Positions 39,103 through 46,383 of a stretch of DNA of 64,000 nucleotides are shown one piece after another. Source of the stretch: CAWAHD01 sp963781785. Lineage in GTDB: Bacteria; Planctomycetota; Planctomycetia; Isosphaerales; Isosphaeraceae. The translations under genes were made by a program, and so were the position numbers. The stretch is from contig CAWAHD010000002.1 in assembly GCA_963781785.1 (NCBI GenBank), forward strand, positions 5,332,001 to 5,396,000, read 5' to 3'. The notes beneath the pieces were generated by a model. That model had not been told where the DNA came from, searched no databases, and worked only from the letters and a program-made list of their open reading frames with translations. Positions within the stretch are counted from its first letter, which is position 1. Every line of letters begins with the position of its first letter.

Positions 39103-39675
39103 TTATTTGGCCGCGGCTGCGTCATCGCCCCGAAGCTCGGCATACAGGCAGGTGCGGGCGTATCTCCAGTACCGCTCGGCGGTGGGTAGCGAGATCCCCA
39201 GCGTCCTGGCCGTCTCCGCCATCGTCAACCCCGCGAAGAACCGCAGCTTGACGACCTCGGCCCGATCCGGCCGGACGGCCGCGAGCCGGGTCAAGGCCTC
39301 GTCGAGCGCCAGGAGATCTTCGTCCGGGGGCTCGACGAGGGAACAGCCTTACTCGAGATCGATGCGCTGCTTCGCGCCGCCGTGGCGGGCTCGCCGCTTC
39401 CGCCGGACCTGCTCGACGAGGATCCGCCGCATCGCTTCCGCCGCGGCGGAGAAGAAGAGCCGGCGGTTCTCCCAGCCGCCGGCCCCCTCGCCCACGAGCC
39501 GGAGATAAGCCTCGTGGACGAGCGCCGTGGGCTCTAGCGTCTGCCCGGGTTTCTCCCGAGCGAGCTTCTGCGCCGCCAGCTTGCGCAGCTCCTCGTAGAC
39601 CAGCGGCAGCAACTGCTCGGCTGCACTCGGGTCGCCATGTTCGATGGCGCTCAGGATGCGGGTTATGTCATTCAT
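39103..39675 (-). pseudogene. ECF-type sigma factor gene with an in-frame stop
   Basis: From ATG 39675 the reading is MNDITRILSAIEHGDPSAAE, QLLPLVYEELRKLAAQKLAR, EPTALVHEAYLRLVGEG and FFSAAAEAMRRILVEQVRRK, the planctomycete ECF type with a conserved region 2. It then meets TAA at 39349-39351, immediately followed in the same frame by the rest: LVEPPDEDLLALDEALTRLA, EVVKLRFFAGLTMAETARTL and GISLPTAERYWRYARTCLYA, the region 4 helix-turn-helix. The two parts are in one frame, so this is a single nonsense change and not an indel. The truncated product would lack -35 recognition. ATG 39684 is an alternative start. Confidence 0.85.
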
Positions 39676-39699
39676 CGCTGTCATGATACCTGGTTCGCA

Positions 39700-39873
39700 C
39701 AGAATCCTCGATGAGTCCCCCTCCATACGTAGATCGACTTCGCGCCGGGCAGGCCGGCTGCACCTGAGGCCGGCCGTTTCCGCAGCGGCGAGCGCCCGAT
39801 ACCGGGAAAGAAGTGCGGCCCCGGGTAAGAACCCCAGAGATCGGAGGAACTGGCGGCGGGATGTGTGTCTCAT
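39700..39873 (-). pseudogene. Tat signal-peptide fragment upstream of the sigma pseudogene
   Basis: The reading MRHTSRRQFLRSLGFLPGA with ALLSRYRALAAAETAG is a textbook twin-arginine leader (SRRQFL, hydrophobic core, Ala-rich cleavage region). It is not followed by a mature domain; after about 25 more residues it runs in frame, with no stop, into the sigma-factor start. This looks like the 5-prime end of a lost exported protein (DUF1501- or oxidoreductase-type leaders are similar) placed against the sigma gene by a deletion. The lower boundary is approximate. Confidence 0.55.
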
Positions 39874-39945
39874 GCGGCGGTGGCGTGTTCGGGGGGTTCC
39901 AGGCAGTTCGTTCATCATAGAGCTGGGGAAATACAGAAAAAGCTC

Positions 39946-39974
39946 TTGACCGCGGTGTCTCGAAAACGATAAAT
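39946..39974 (+). promoter_or_regulatory. Sigma-70-like promoter of the BlaI/M56 operon
   Basis: TTGACC at 39946-39951 and ATAAAT at 39969-39974, spaced by 17 bp, in an AT-rich island unusual for this window. It sits directly before the palindromic operator and 47 bp before the repressor start. Confidence 0.65.
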
Positions 39975-39980
39975 AAAATA

Positions 39981-39995
39981 GACAGTCAGTCTGTC
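39981..39995. promoter_or_regulatory. Palindromic operator for the BlaI-type repressor
   Basis: GACAG-TCAGT-CTGTC is a dyad (5-bp arms, 5-base centre), extended by a further CTGTC-like half site. It lies just after the -10 element, where repressor binding would block initiation. BlaI/MecI operators are also short dyads in this position. Autoregulation is inferred. Confidence 0.65.
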
Positions 39996-40020
39996 TGTCA
40001 TACAAAGGACGTTGTGACCG

Positions 40021-40395
40021 ATGAAGCTGGACCACATCACCGACGTGGAGCTTTCCATCCTGCAAGTCCTCTGGGAACGCGGGCAGGCTACCAGCCGGGA
40101 ACTCACGTTCGCAATGTACACAGAAGTGACCGACGCAAAAATCGCCACGGTACAAAAGCTCCTGGAGCGGCTAGAAGCGAAGGGGTGCGTCGAGCGCAAC
40201 CGCCGCGAGCGTGCTCATCGGTTTCAACCGCTCGTCAGTCACGATCAGTATCTCCGCAGCCGCCTGAAAGCTCTGGCCGACCGGCTCTGTGATGGTGCCC
40301 TGGCGCCGCTTGTCACAACGCTGCTGCGCTCCAAGGCGATTTCGCGCAACGACCGTGAGCAGCTTCGCAAGCTCATCAGCGAATTGTGGTCGTAG
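40021..40395 (+). CDS. BlaI/MecI/CopY-family transcriptional repressor
   Basis: 124 residues, the normal length. Winged helix at the N-terminus: ITDVELSILQVLWERGQATS, then DAKIATVQKLLERLEAKGCV (recognition helix) and ERNRRERAHRFQPLVS (wing). The C-terminal helices (LKALADRLCDGALAPLVTTL, REQLRKLISEL) form the dimer region. In this family the paired M56 membrane protease senses a cell-wall or other stress and causes the repressor to be cleaved. AAAGGAC precedes ATG 40021. The M56 gene follows after 42 bp, and a dyad operator lies in the promoter. Confidence 0.94.
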   Translation: MKLDHITDVELSILQVLWERGQATSRELTFAMYTEVTDAKIATVQKLLERLEAKGCVERNRRERAHRFQPLVSHDQYLRSRLKALADRLCDGALAPLVTTLLRSKAISRNDREQLRKLISELWS

Positions 40396-40437
40396 CAGCA
40401 GACCGGCGCGCGTGACTCAGGATTCGCGAGGACTGTC

Positions 40438-42654
40438 ATGCACATCTTCTGGGAAACCATCGTCAGCAACTCGCTCGTGGTTCCTGTCCTGGCCATGGCC
40501 CTTGTCCTCCTGGGCCGGACTTGGAAAAACCCTGGGGGGTTGCATGTTCTCTGGGTGATGGTGCTCTTGAAGTTCGTCACGCCACCGCTCGTCATCCTCC
40601 CTGTCCCCTTGACGGTCAACCTCCCGCTTGCCGCGCCCGACCAGCAGAAAGCCGGGCCGCGCGTTGCCGAGCGGTCACCTGTCGAGGTTTCCAGAGAAAA
40701 CGAGAATGCTTCCGCCGGCCCCAGCCGGCAGGAAGAGCGCGAATCGGACGATCGAGAAAGTCCTGGGAGTGTGGCCCCGGTCGACGTCGCCTCCGCCGTT
40801 GCGGGCCGGCAGGGGCTGTCGTGGATGGCCGTCTTGACCTGGAGCTGGGTCGTCGGCAGCGTCCTGTTCGCGTCAGCGCAGGCTTGCCGCATCGTTCGCC
40901 TGCGAAGACTGCTGCGTAGTGCTCTCCCTGCTAACCCCGCCATCCACCGCATGGCGGAAGAGGTTGGCAGACGGCTCGGGCTAAGCTGGACGCCCGAGAT
41001 TCTGATGGTATCTGCTCGTCTGTCGCCCATGGTCTGGTCGCTGGGCGTCAGGCCCCGCTTGGTTCTTCCCTCCTCGCTGTTCGCGCGGCTAGACGCGGCA
41101 GCCCAGGAGGCGATTGTGGCTCATGAACTGGCTCACATTCGCCGCCGGGATCACTGGGTCCGCCTGCTCGAACTGCCCATCACCACGCTGTTCTGGTGGC
41201 ATCCCGTGGTCTGGTGGGCCTGCCGCGTGATCCGAGAACTGGAAGAAGACTGCTGCGACGGCATGGTCCTGAGCGCAGTGCCCCACGGCGGCAGGGCTTA
41301 TGCCACGGCCCTGGTCGATACGCTCGATTACCTTTCGGAACGGTCGATGGCCCTGCCGCCCGCAGCGACCGGCGCGAACACGCTCGTCACGTTGTCAAGG
41401 AGAATCAAGATGTTGAGGAATCCGGTCCCCGTCAGGTCGCTCACGGTCGGTCGCCTCCTGGTCTTGCTGGCCGTGGCAGCCGTCCCGATGGCCGTGACCT
41501 TCGGCGCCCGAATTCGCGCGGCCGATCATCGCGTCCTTTCCGGGGATCAAGAGCGATTGAACCAGCCTGTCGGCGACGAGCGGGGGCCGGATCGCGGACA
41601 AGATGCCCTTCTGGCGCAGAAAAGCGACAACGGAGGAACGAGCCCACCAGCCGCTGACAAGCCGGCTGGAACGGACAAAAAAGCAAAGGAGAAGAAAACT
41701 GTGAACCACTCCCTGGACACATGGCGGATGAGCATGAGTCTCCAGGCCCCGGGCCTTGCGATACACGCAGTGCAATGGGCCATCCTCGACAACGACGCCG
41801 TCCCTGGCTTCGAGGCCCGTACCAAGAAGACGCAGTGGATTTACCGTGAGCAATTGAGAAGGGCGGAAAGCGAGGCCGCGAGGGATGAGACACGCCAAGA
41901 ATGGATGACGTTGCAGTGGGACTCGGCTTTCAAGGAAATCCCGGGAGATCGTCTCAATCTGCTGACGTCAGGTACCCACGATCCGATCAAGTCGAACGGA
42001 CCGGACGGCAAGAAATGGATTGCGACCAAGGTTGTGACGGCCAAGGGGAAACCGATGTGCTGGTGCATCCCGGTGGAAGTGAAGTATGGCGCAGAGATCC
42101 AGGTGACGCTGACGGATAAGAATGTGTTTGACCTGGGATCCGCTTTCGATCGCACACTCCAAGAAGCTGCGGCCTCGTCAGAGAACAAGAACAAGGAGGA
42201 GTGGCTACGCTCGACCTGGGTGATCCAATTGAATCTTCGGGTCCCCGGCTCAGCGCCCTTCGAAGTGCCCTTTGCCATCTTCGATCAAGACCCGGTCCCT
42301 GGCTTCAAGGCATCCGTCAAGAAAGCCGGCCGGCTGTTAAACGAAGCTGTGGGAGGAGAGGAAGCCCGAGTCGCGATGGCCGCGGCCTGGGCTACGGTCT
42401 TCAGGAAAGTCACCGGGGATCAGCTCGATCAGTTGCCATCAGGCGGCTCTCTCTTTTGTTCCTCGAACAGGTCGGATGGCAAGAAATGGATCGTGACCAA
42501 GGTCGTTCAGATCAAGGGAAAACCGGTCTGCTGGTGCGTTCCTGTGGAGGTGAAGACCGGCAAAGAGATCAATGTGACACTGACCGAGGACAATGTGTTC
42601 GATCTGGGATCCGTTATTGACAGCACCCAGCGCGAATCAGGTCCAACGGAATGA
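40438..42654 (+). CDS. M56-family (BlaR1/MecR1-like) membrane metalloprotease with a duplicated CWC-type outer domain
   Basis: 738 residues. Membrane segments: SLVVPVLAMALVLLG, LHVLWVMVLLKFVTPPLVIL, WMAVLTWSWVVGSVLFASAQ and, after the protease part, LLVLLAVAAVPMAVTFGA. The zinc motif is HELAHIRRRDHW (HExxH), with the third ligand probably in ELEEDCCDG. Instead of a penicillin-binding domain, the C-terminal 310 residues hold two related units. Each has AIxDxDxVPGFEA-type and W..xFK.IPGDxLNxL-type blocks, a GKKWI.TKVV strand, GKPMCWCIPVEVK (CWC at about 540 and 697) and VTLT..NVFDLGS. The signal sensed is therefore probably not a beta-lactam. It would transmit to the BlaI-type repressor encoded just upstream. 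Confidence 0.9.
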   Translation: MHIFWETIVSNSLVVPVLAMALVLLGRTWKNPGGLHVLWVMVLLKFVTPPLVILPVPLTVNLPLAAPDQQKAGPRVAERSPVEVSRENENASAGPSRQEERESDDRESPGSVAPVDVASAVAGRQGLSWMAVLTWSWVVGSVLFASAQACRIVRLRRLLRSALPANPAIHRMAEEVGRRLGLSWTPEILMVSARLSPMVWSLGVRPRLVLPSSLFARLDAAAQEAIVAHELAHIRRRDHWVRLLELPITTLFWWHPVVWWACRVIRELEEDCCDGMVLSAVPHGGRAYATALVDTLDYLSERSMALPPAATGANTLVTLSRRIKMLRNPVPVRSLTVGRLLVLLAVAAVPMAVTFGARIRAADHRVLSGDQERLNQPVGDERGPDRGQDALLAQKSDNGGTSPPAADKPAGTDKKAKEKKTVNHSLDTWRMSMSLQAPGLAIHAVQWAILDNDAVPGFEARTKKTQWIYREQLRRAESEAARDETRQEWMTLQWDSAFKEIPGDRLNLLTSGTHDPIKSNGPDGKKWIATKVVTAKGKPMCWCIPVEVKYGAEIQVTLTDKNVFDLGSAFDRTLQEAAASSENKNKEEWLRSTWVIQLNLRVPGSAPFEVPFAIFDQDPVPGFKASVKKAGRLLNEAVGGEEARVAMAAAWATVFRKVTGDQLDQLPSGGSLFCSSNRSDGKKWIVTKVVQIKGKPVCWCVPVEVKTGKEINVTLTEDNVFDLGSVIDSTQRESGPTE

Positions 42655-42945
42655 TGTGCGTGGTGCCGCGCTGACCGCCCCTCGAGCGGAGTATTGCGCG
42701 CGTCGGTTGCATCGTCCCGGGGTGTGTCGGACCGACGTGCGCATGATCATATCGCGTTCTTCATGGCGCCATTGACGCGATCGGCCTCGCCGCGCGCGAC
42801 GCCACGTGATCTGCGAGTGAGAACTCGCCGTCCCATTGTACTCGTGCCGCGTTGACGTTCTAATCTGGTGAGCCGTATCCGGCGCATCTTCCGCGCGCAC
42901 GTCGAGGGGGTTGCCCCGGGATCCTTTCTCTCGAGGAGCGTCTCC

Positions 42946-43635
42946 ATGAGCGACCAACCATCTCTTCAAAGCCCCGGCCCTTTGCGGAAGTTCCTCCCGG
43001 AGGTGAAGCCGCTGGAGAGCCGCTTGTTGTTGTCCCGCCAGGTGAGCTTCCCTGATGGCGCCTCGATCATTTTCCCGACGTTCCTCCATCTTCCCCGGAC
43101 AGGAGGCGTCTCCGAGCAGAGTGGAACGATCCTGGGCATCGGCGTCGGCCAGCGGACGACCAACACCGTGCACGTAACCGATGACGGCCAGGGGGGTATC
43201 CAGGCCGAGTGGAATCGTGGTCCCGTCCACTCGTTCACCGGCATCATGGCAAGCGTCATCCAGACCGAGAGATCGCGGATCAACCAGATCACCTTCAACC
43301 TGACCAGTCAGCGGACGAGTCCGACGGCCGTCGCGGTCGGATTGCAGGTTCCGACGGACGCCGTTCTCCCGAGCGAGGGTGCAATACCGCAGAAACTCAT
43401 TGACCTCAACGCCCGTCGAACAAGCGGTGCCGCCGTCCAGTCCGGCTCCGTCCTGACCGTCACCGTAAACAAACGCACGACCAATACCGTGGCGATCAGC
43501 GATAGCGGCGATGGCGCTATTGCGGTGGAGTGGAACGGTGGTGCCGTCCACTCCTTCGCGGGGGTCGCCACGATCGTCGTGGACACCAAGAACGCTCGGA
43601 AAGACCTGGTGGCTCTCGACGATGCTACTGATTGA
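42946..43635 (+). CDS. Planctomycete surface/extracellular protein with two internal repeats
   Basis: 229 residues from ATG 42946, with CGAGGAGCG upstream. The N-terminus (MSDQPSLQSPGPLRKFLPEV) leads to KPLESRLLLS, the LExRxLLS motif that marks planctomycete extracellular proteins (Planc_extracel type), which lack a classic signal peptide. The rest has two related units of about 60 residues: SGTILGIGVGQRTTNTVHVT ... RGPVHSFTGIMASVI and SGSVLTVTVNKRTTNTVAIS ... GGAVHSFAGVATIVV. These look like small beta domains. Function unknown. Its stop overlaps the 3-prime end of the convergent GT41 gene by 11 bp. Confidence 0.75.
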   Translation: MSDQPSLQSPGPLRKFLPEVKPLESRLLLSRQVSFPDGASIIFPTFLHLPRTGGVSEQSGTILGIGVGQRTTNTVHVTDDGQGGIQAEWNRGPVHSFTGIMASVIQTERSRINQITFNLTSQRTSPTAVAVGLQVPTDAVLPSEGAIPQKLIDLNARRTSGAAVQSGSVLTVTVNKRTTNTVAISDSGDGAIAVEWNGGAVHSFAGVATIVVDTKNARKDLVALDDATD

Positions 43636-46015
43636 TCGGGTCTCGCGCGGCCAGCCGGTTCTCCCAGATGCCGACATAGGCCGCCTCGAGGGCGCGGGCC
43701 AACCGTTGTGCGTCCAAGAGCGGCGAGCGACTCATGCGCTCCCGTAATCCTGAGCGTAGATCGGCCAGGCGCTCGAGGTCGCCGGCCAGCTCGGTCGCGA
43801 TCCGCACGTAGTCTTCGAGCGTCTCCGCGACCAGCTCGTCCAGGCCGACGGTGCGCAGGAAGCGGACTCCCTCGCGCGAGACGTTCATACGGCCGGCGTG
43901 GCTGATCACGGGCACGCCCATCCACAGGGCATCACACGTGGTGGTCACGCCATTGTAGGGAAACGGATCCAGGGCGATGTCCACGGCGTGGTACAGCTCG
44001 AGGTAGGCGAACTGGGTCGCCGTGAGGCCTGCGAAGCCCAGCCGCTCCGGGGCGATGCCACTTGCCGTGAGGAGGTCGCGGATCCGTTCCTCGGCCGAGC
44101 GACCGGCCCCGGTGCGGAGCAAGAGGCGGGAACCGGGAACAGCCGCCAGCGCATGCGACCAGACGGCCAGGACCTCGTCCGAGACCTTGGCCGGGTTATT
44201 CAAGCAACCGAATGTGATCTGGCCGGACCGCCGGGCCGGCGGCTCGGGGCGTACCTCCGGCGCGGGGCCAGGTGCGTAACAGAACCCGCACTCGGGCAAG
44301 CGGATGAGCGACTCCTGGTAGTGTGCCTCCGACAGGCCCGGGGGATCGGCGTGAGCGTCCGTGATGTAGTAGTCCATGGCCGACAAGCCGGTCGTCCCCA
44401 GGTAGCCCAGGTAGGACATCTGGATTGGCGCCGGCTTGCGGGCGAACGCCCGTAGCCGGTTCCCGCCGGTATGACCGGCCAGGTCCACCAGGATCTCGAT
44501 TTCGTCCTGGCGGATCCGCTCGGCGGCCTGCGCGTCGGAGAGCCCGACCAGCGAACGCCAGCAGTCGGCGTAGCCCTGGAGGCGTCGGGTGACCGCGTCG
44601 GGTCGCGAGACGTCGGCGTAGCAAAAGATCTCGAAGCGATGACGGTCGTGGGCGGCGATGATCGGCTCCAGGAAGGAAACGACCGGGTGCTCCCGGAAGT
44701 CGGCCGAGACGTAGCCGATCCGCAGGCGTCGCCCGGCCGAGGACCGGGTCGGGCGCTGCTGGATGGCTCCGGCCAGGGGCTCCGCGTGCTGACGAGCGTA
44801 ACGCCGGGCTTCGACGAGGATCTCCCGAGCGTCGGCGCCGGGCACGTAGTGCATGGCCAGGAGCAGGTTGCTATGGGCGGGTGCGTCATCCGGGCGTGAG
44901 GCCAGGGCCTGGCGGTAGTAGGTGATGGCTTCGGCCGCGCAGCCCTGGTCCTTGCAGGCATTCGCGAGATTGGTGAGCGCCCCAAAATGGTTGGGATCGA
45001 TCCGCAAGGCGTGCTCGAAGGAAGCCATGGCCTCATCGGGCTCCCCTTGGGCGCTGCACGCCAGGCCGAGGTTGTTCCGGGCGTCCACCAGGTCGGTCCG
45101 GAGCTGGATCGCCCGCTCGAAGCGCAGCCGCGCCTCCGCCACCCGGTCCTGGTTCAAGAGCGCCAGTCCGAGATTGTTGTGCGCCTCGGCCAGGTCGGGT
45201 TCGAGGTACAGCGCCTGCTCGAAACTGAGCCGCGCCGCCTCCAGTTGGCCCAGGGCCATCAACGCCAGCCCCATGTTCGAGTACGCCCCGACGCAAACCG
45301 GCCAGAGCCGCAGGGCCTGCTCGTAGAGGGCGACCGCTGCTTCTGGCTCGCCACGATGCATCTGCATGGCGGCCAGTTCGGCCAGCAGACCGGGATCCGT
45401 CGGACGCAACCGCGCGGCCCGCTCGTAGCAGGACACCGCCTCATCGTGCTGGCCGAGGCCCCGCAGCGCACGGCCCAGGTTGAGCCACGCCTGGTCGAGC
45501 TCGGGCTGGAGCTGGACGGCCCGGCGATAGCATTCGACAGCCTGGTCGTACTCGCCCAGCACGCCCAAGGCGTCGCCCAGGTGGCAAGTCGCCACCGGGT
45601 CGTCCGGCCGAAGTTCAAGTGCGCGGCGGAAGCAAAGCACGGCCCCATCGGGATCGCCCTGGCTGATCCGGACGATGCCCTGGTTGTGGTGCGCTTCCGG
45701 GTAGTCGAGGCGGAGTCGCGTGGCGGCACGCAAACAGTCGAGCGCCTCATCGAGCTGGCCTTGCTGTATCAGCGCGACTCCGAGATCGTTGGAGAGGACC
45801 CCGTCCGCGGGGCGCAGTGCCAGGGCGCGGCGCAAGCTGGTCACGGCCTCGTCGGACTGGCCGAGGGCCTGGCAGACACGTCCGAGCCCCGCCCAAAGCT
45901 CGGCATCGCCGGGCTGGTTCCGGAGGGCCTCCCGATAGAGCTGCTCGGCCTGGGCCAGGGCGCCGAAGCGTTGGAAACGGGCGGCGAGAACAGGAATGTC
46001 GGCTGGAGAGATCAT
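43625..46015 (-). CDS. TPR protein with GT41 (SPINDLY/OGT-like) glycosyltransferase domain
   Basis: 796 residues from the ATG at 46013-46015 (MISPADIPVLAARFQRFGAL). About thirteen 34-residue TPRs (AEQLYREALRNQPGDAELWA, LGVALIQQGQLDEALDCLRA and so on) fill residues 1-430. The catalytic half follows: RLRIGYVSADFREHPVVSFL, ILVDLAGHTGGNRLRAFARK, PIQMSYLGYLGTTGLSAMDY, ITFGCLNNPAKVSDEVLAVW and LDPFPYNGVTTTCDALWMGV. These are the hallmarks of GT41 enzymes, which add GlcNAc or fucose to Ser/Thr of proteins from a nucleotide sugar. Bacterial members are fairly common in planctomycetes and cyanobacteria, but few targets are known. Cytoplasmic. Single gene, convergent with the surface protein, divergent from the phospholipase-like gene. 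Confidence 0.93.
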   Translation of the reverse strand: MISPADIPVLAARFQRFGALAQAEQLYREALRNQPGDAELWAGLGRVCQALGQSDEAVTSLRRALALRPADGVLSNDLGVALIQQGQLDEALDCLRAATRLRLDYPEAHHNQGIVRISQGDPDGAVLCFRRALELRPDDPVATCHLGDALGVLGEYDQAVECYRRAVQLQPELDQAWLNLGRALRGLGQHDEAVSCYERAARLRPTDPGLLAELAAMQMHRGEPEAAVALYEQALRLWPVCVGAYSNMGLALMALGQLEAARLSFEQALYLEPDLAEAHNNLGLALLNQDRVAEARLRFERAIQLRTDLVDARNNLGLACSAQGEPDEAMASFEHALRIDPNHFGALTNLANACKDQGCAAEAITYYRQALASRPDDAPAHSNLLLAMHYVPGADAREILVEARRYARQHAEPLAGAIQQRPTRSSAGRRLRIGYVSADFREHPVVSFLEPIIAAHDRHRFEIFCYADVSRPDAVTRRLQGYADCWRSLVGLSDAQAAERIRQDEIEILVDLAGHTGGNRLRAFARKPAPIQMSYLGYLGTTGLSAMDYYITDAHADPPGLSEAHYQESLIRLPECGFCYAPGPAPEVRPEPPARRSGQITFGCLNNPAKVSDEVLAVWSHALAAVPGSRLLLRTGAGRSAEERIRDLLTASGIAPERLGFAGLTATQFAYLELYHAVDIALDPFPYNGVTTTCDALWMGVPVISHAGRMNVSREGVRFLRTVGLDELVAETLEDYVRIATELAGDLERLADLRSGLRERMSRSPLLDAQRLARALEAAYVGIWENRLAARDPINQ

Positions 46016-46383
46016 GGCAGCGCCCGGCGCGGGCCTCCCGAACAAAGCCCAGACCACGGGCCAGCTATTCGGTCCTCGGCAAGCTGGTCCGCCCAAGTTG
46101 TTGTCGTCAGAGAATAACACGGCCCTGCGCCTTGACGCGACGTCATCCAGCTCGGTAGCCTGACGGGCGCTTTTACCTCCGACCGCTCGTCGCCCCAGAC
46201 GTTCTCTGCGAATCGACATCAGCCGGACCGGTGAGTCGACGACGTTCGTCGGTCCGGGCGGAAGTGGAACGGCCCGCAGGTCCTAAAGGGCTGCACCGGA
46301 CGGTCAAAGGCCGGCGTCCTTCCGCATCAGCGAGGTGCAATAGAACGACTTCTCACGAGATCATATCTATCAGGAGTCCTGCC

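Noticed and set aside
39349..39351. TAA in the sigma gene read as recoded amino acid
   Set aside because: TAA is not a known recoding codon in this group and no recoding signal is seen; a nonsense change is simpler.
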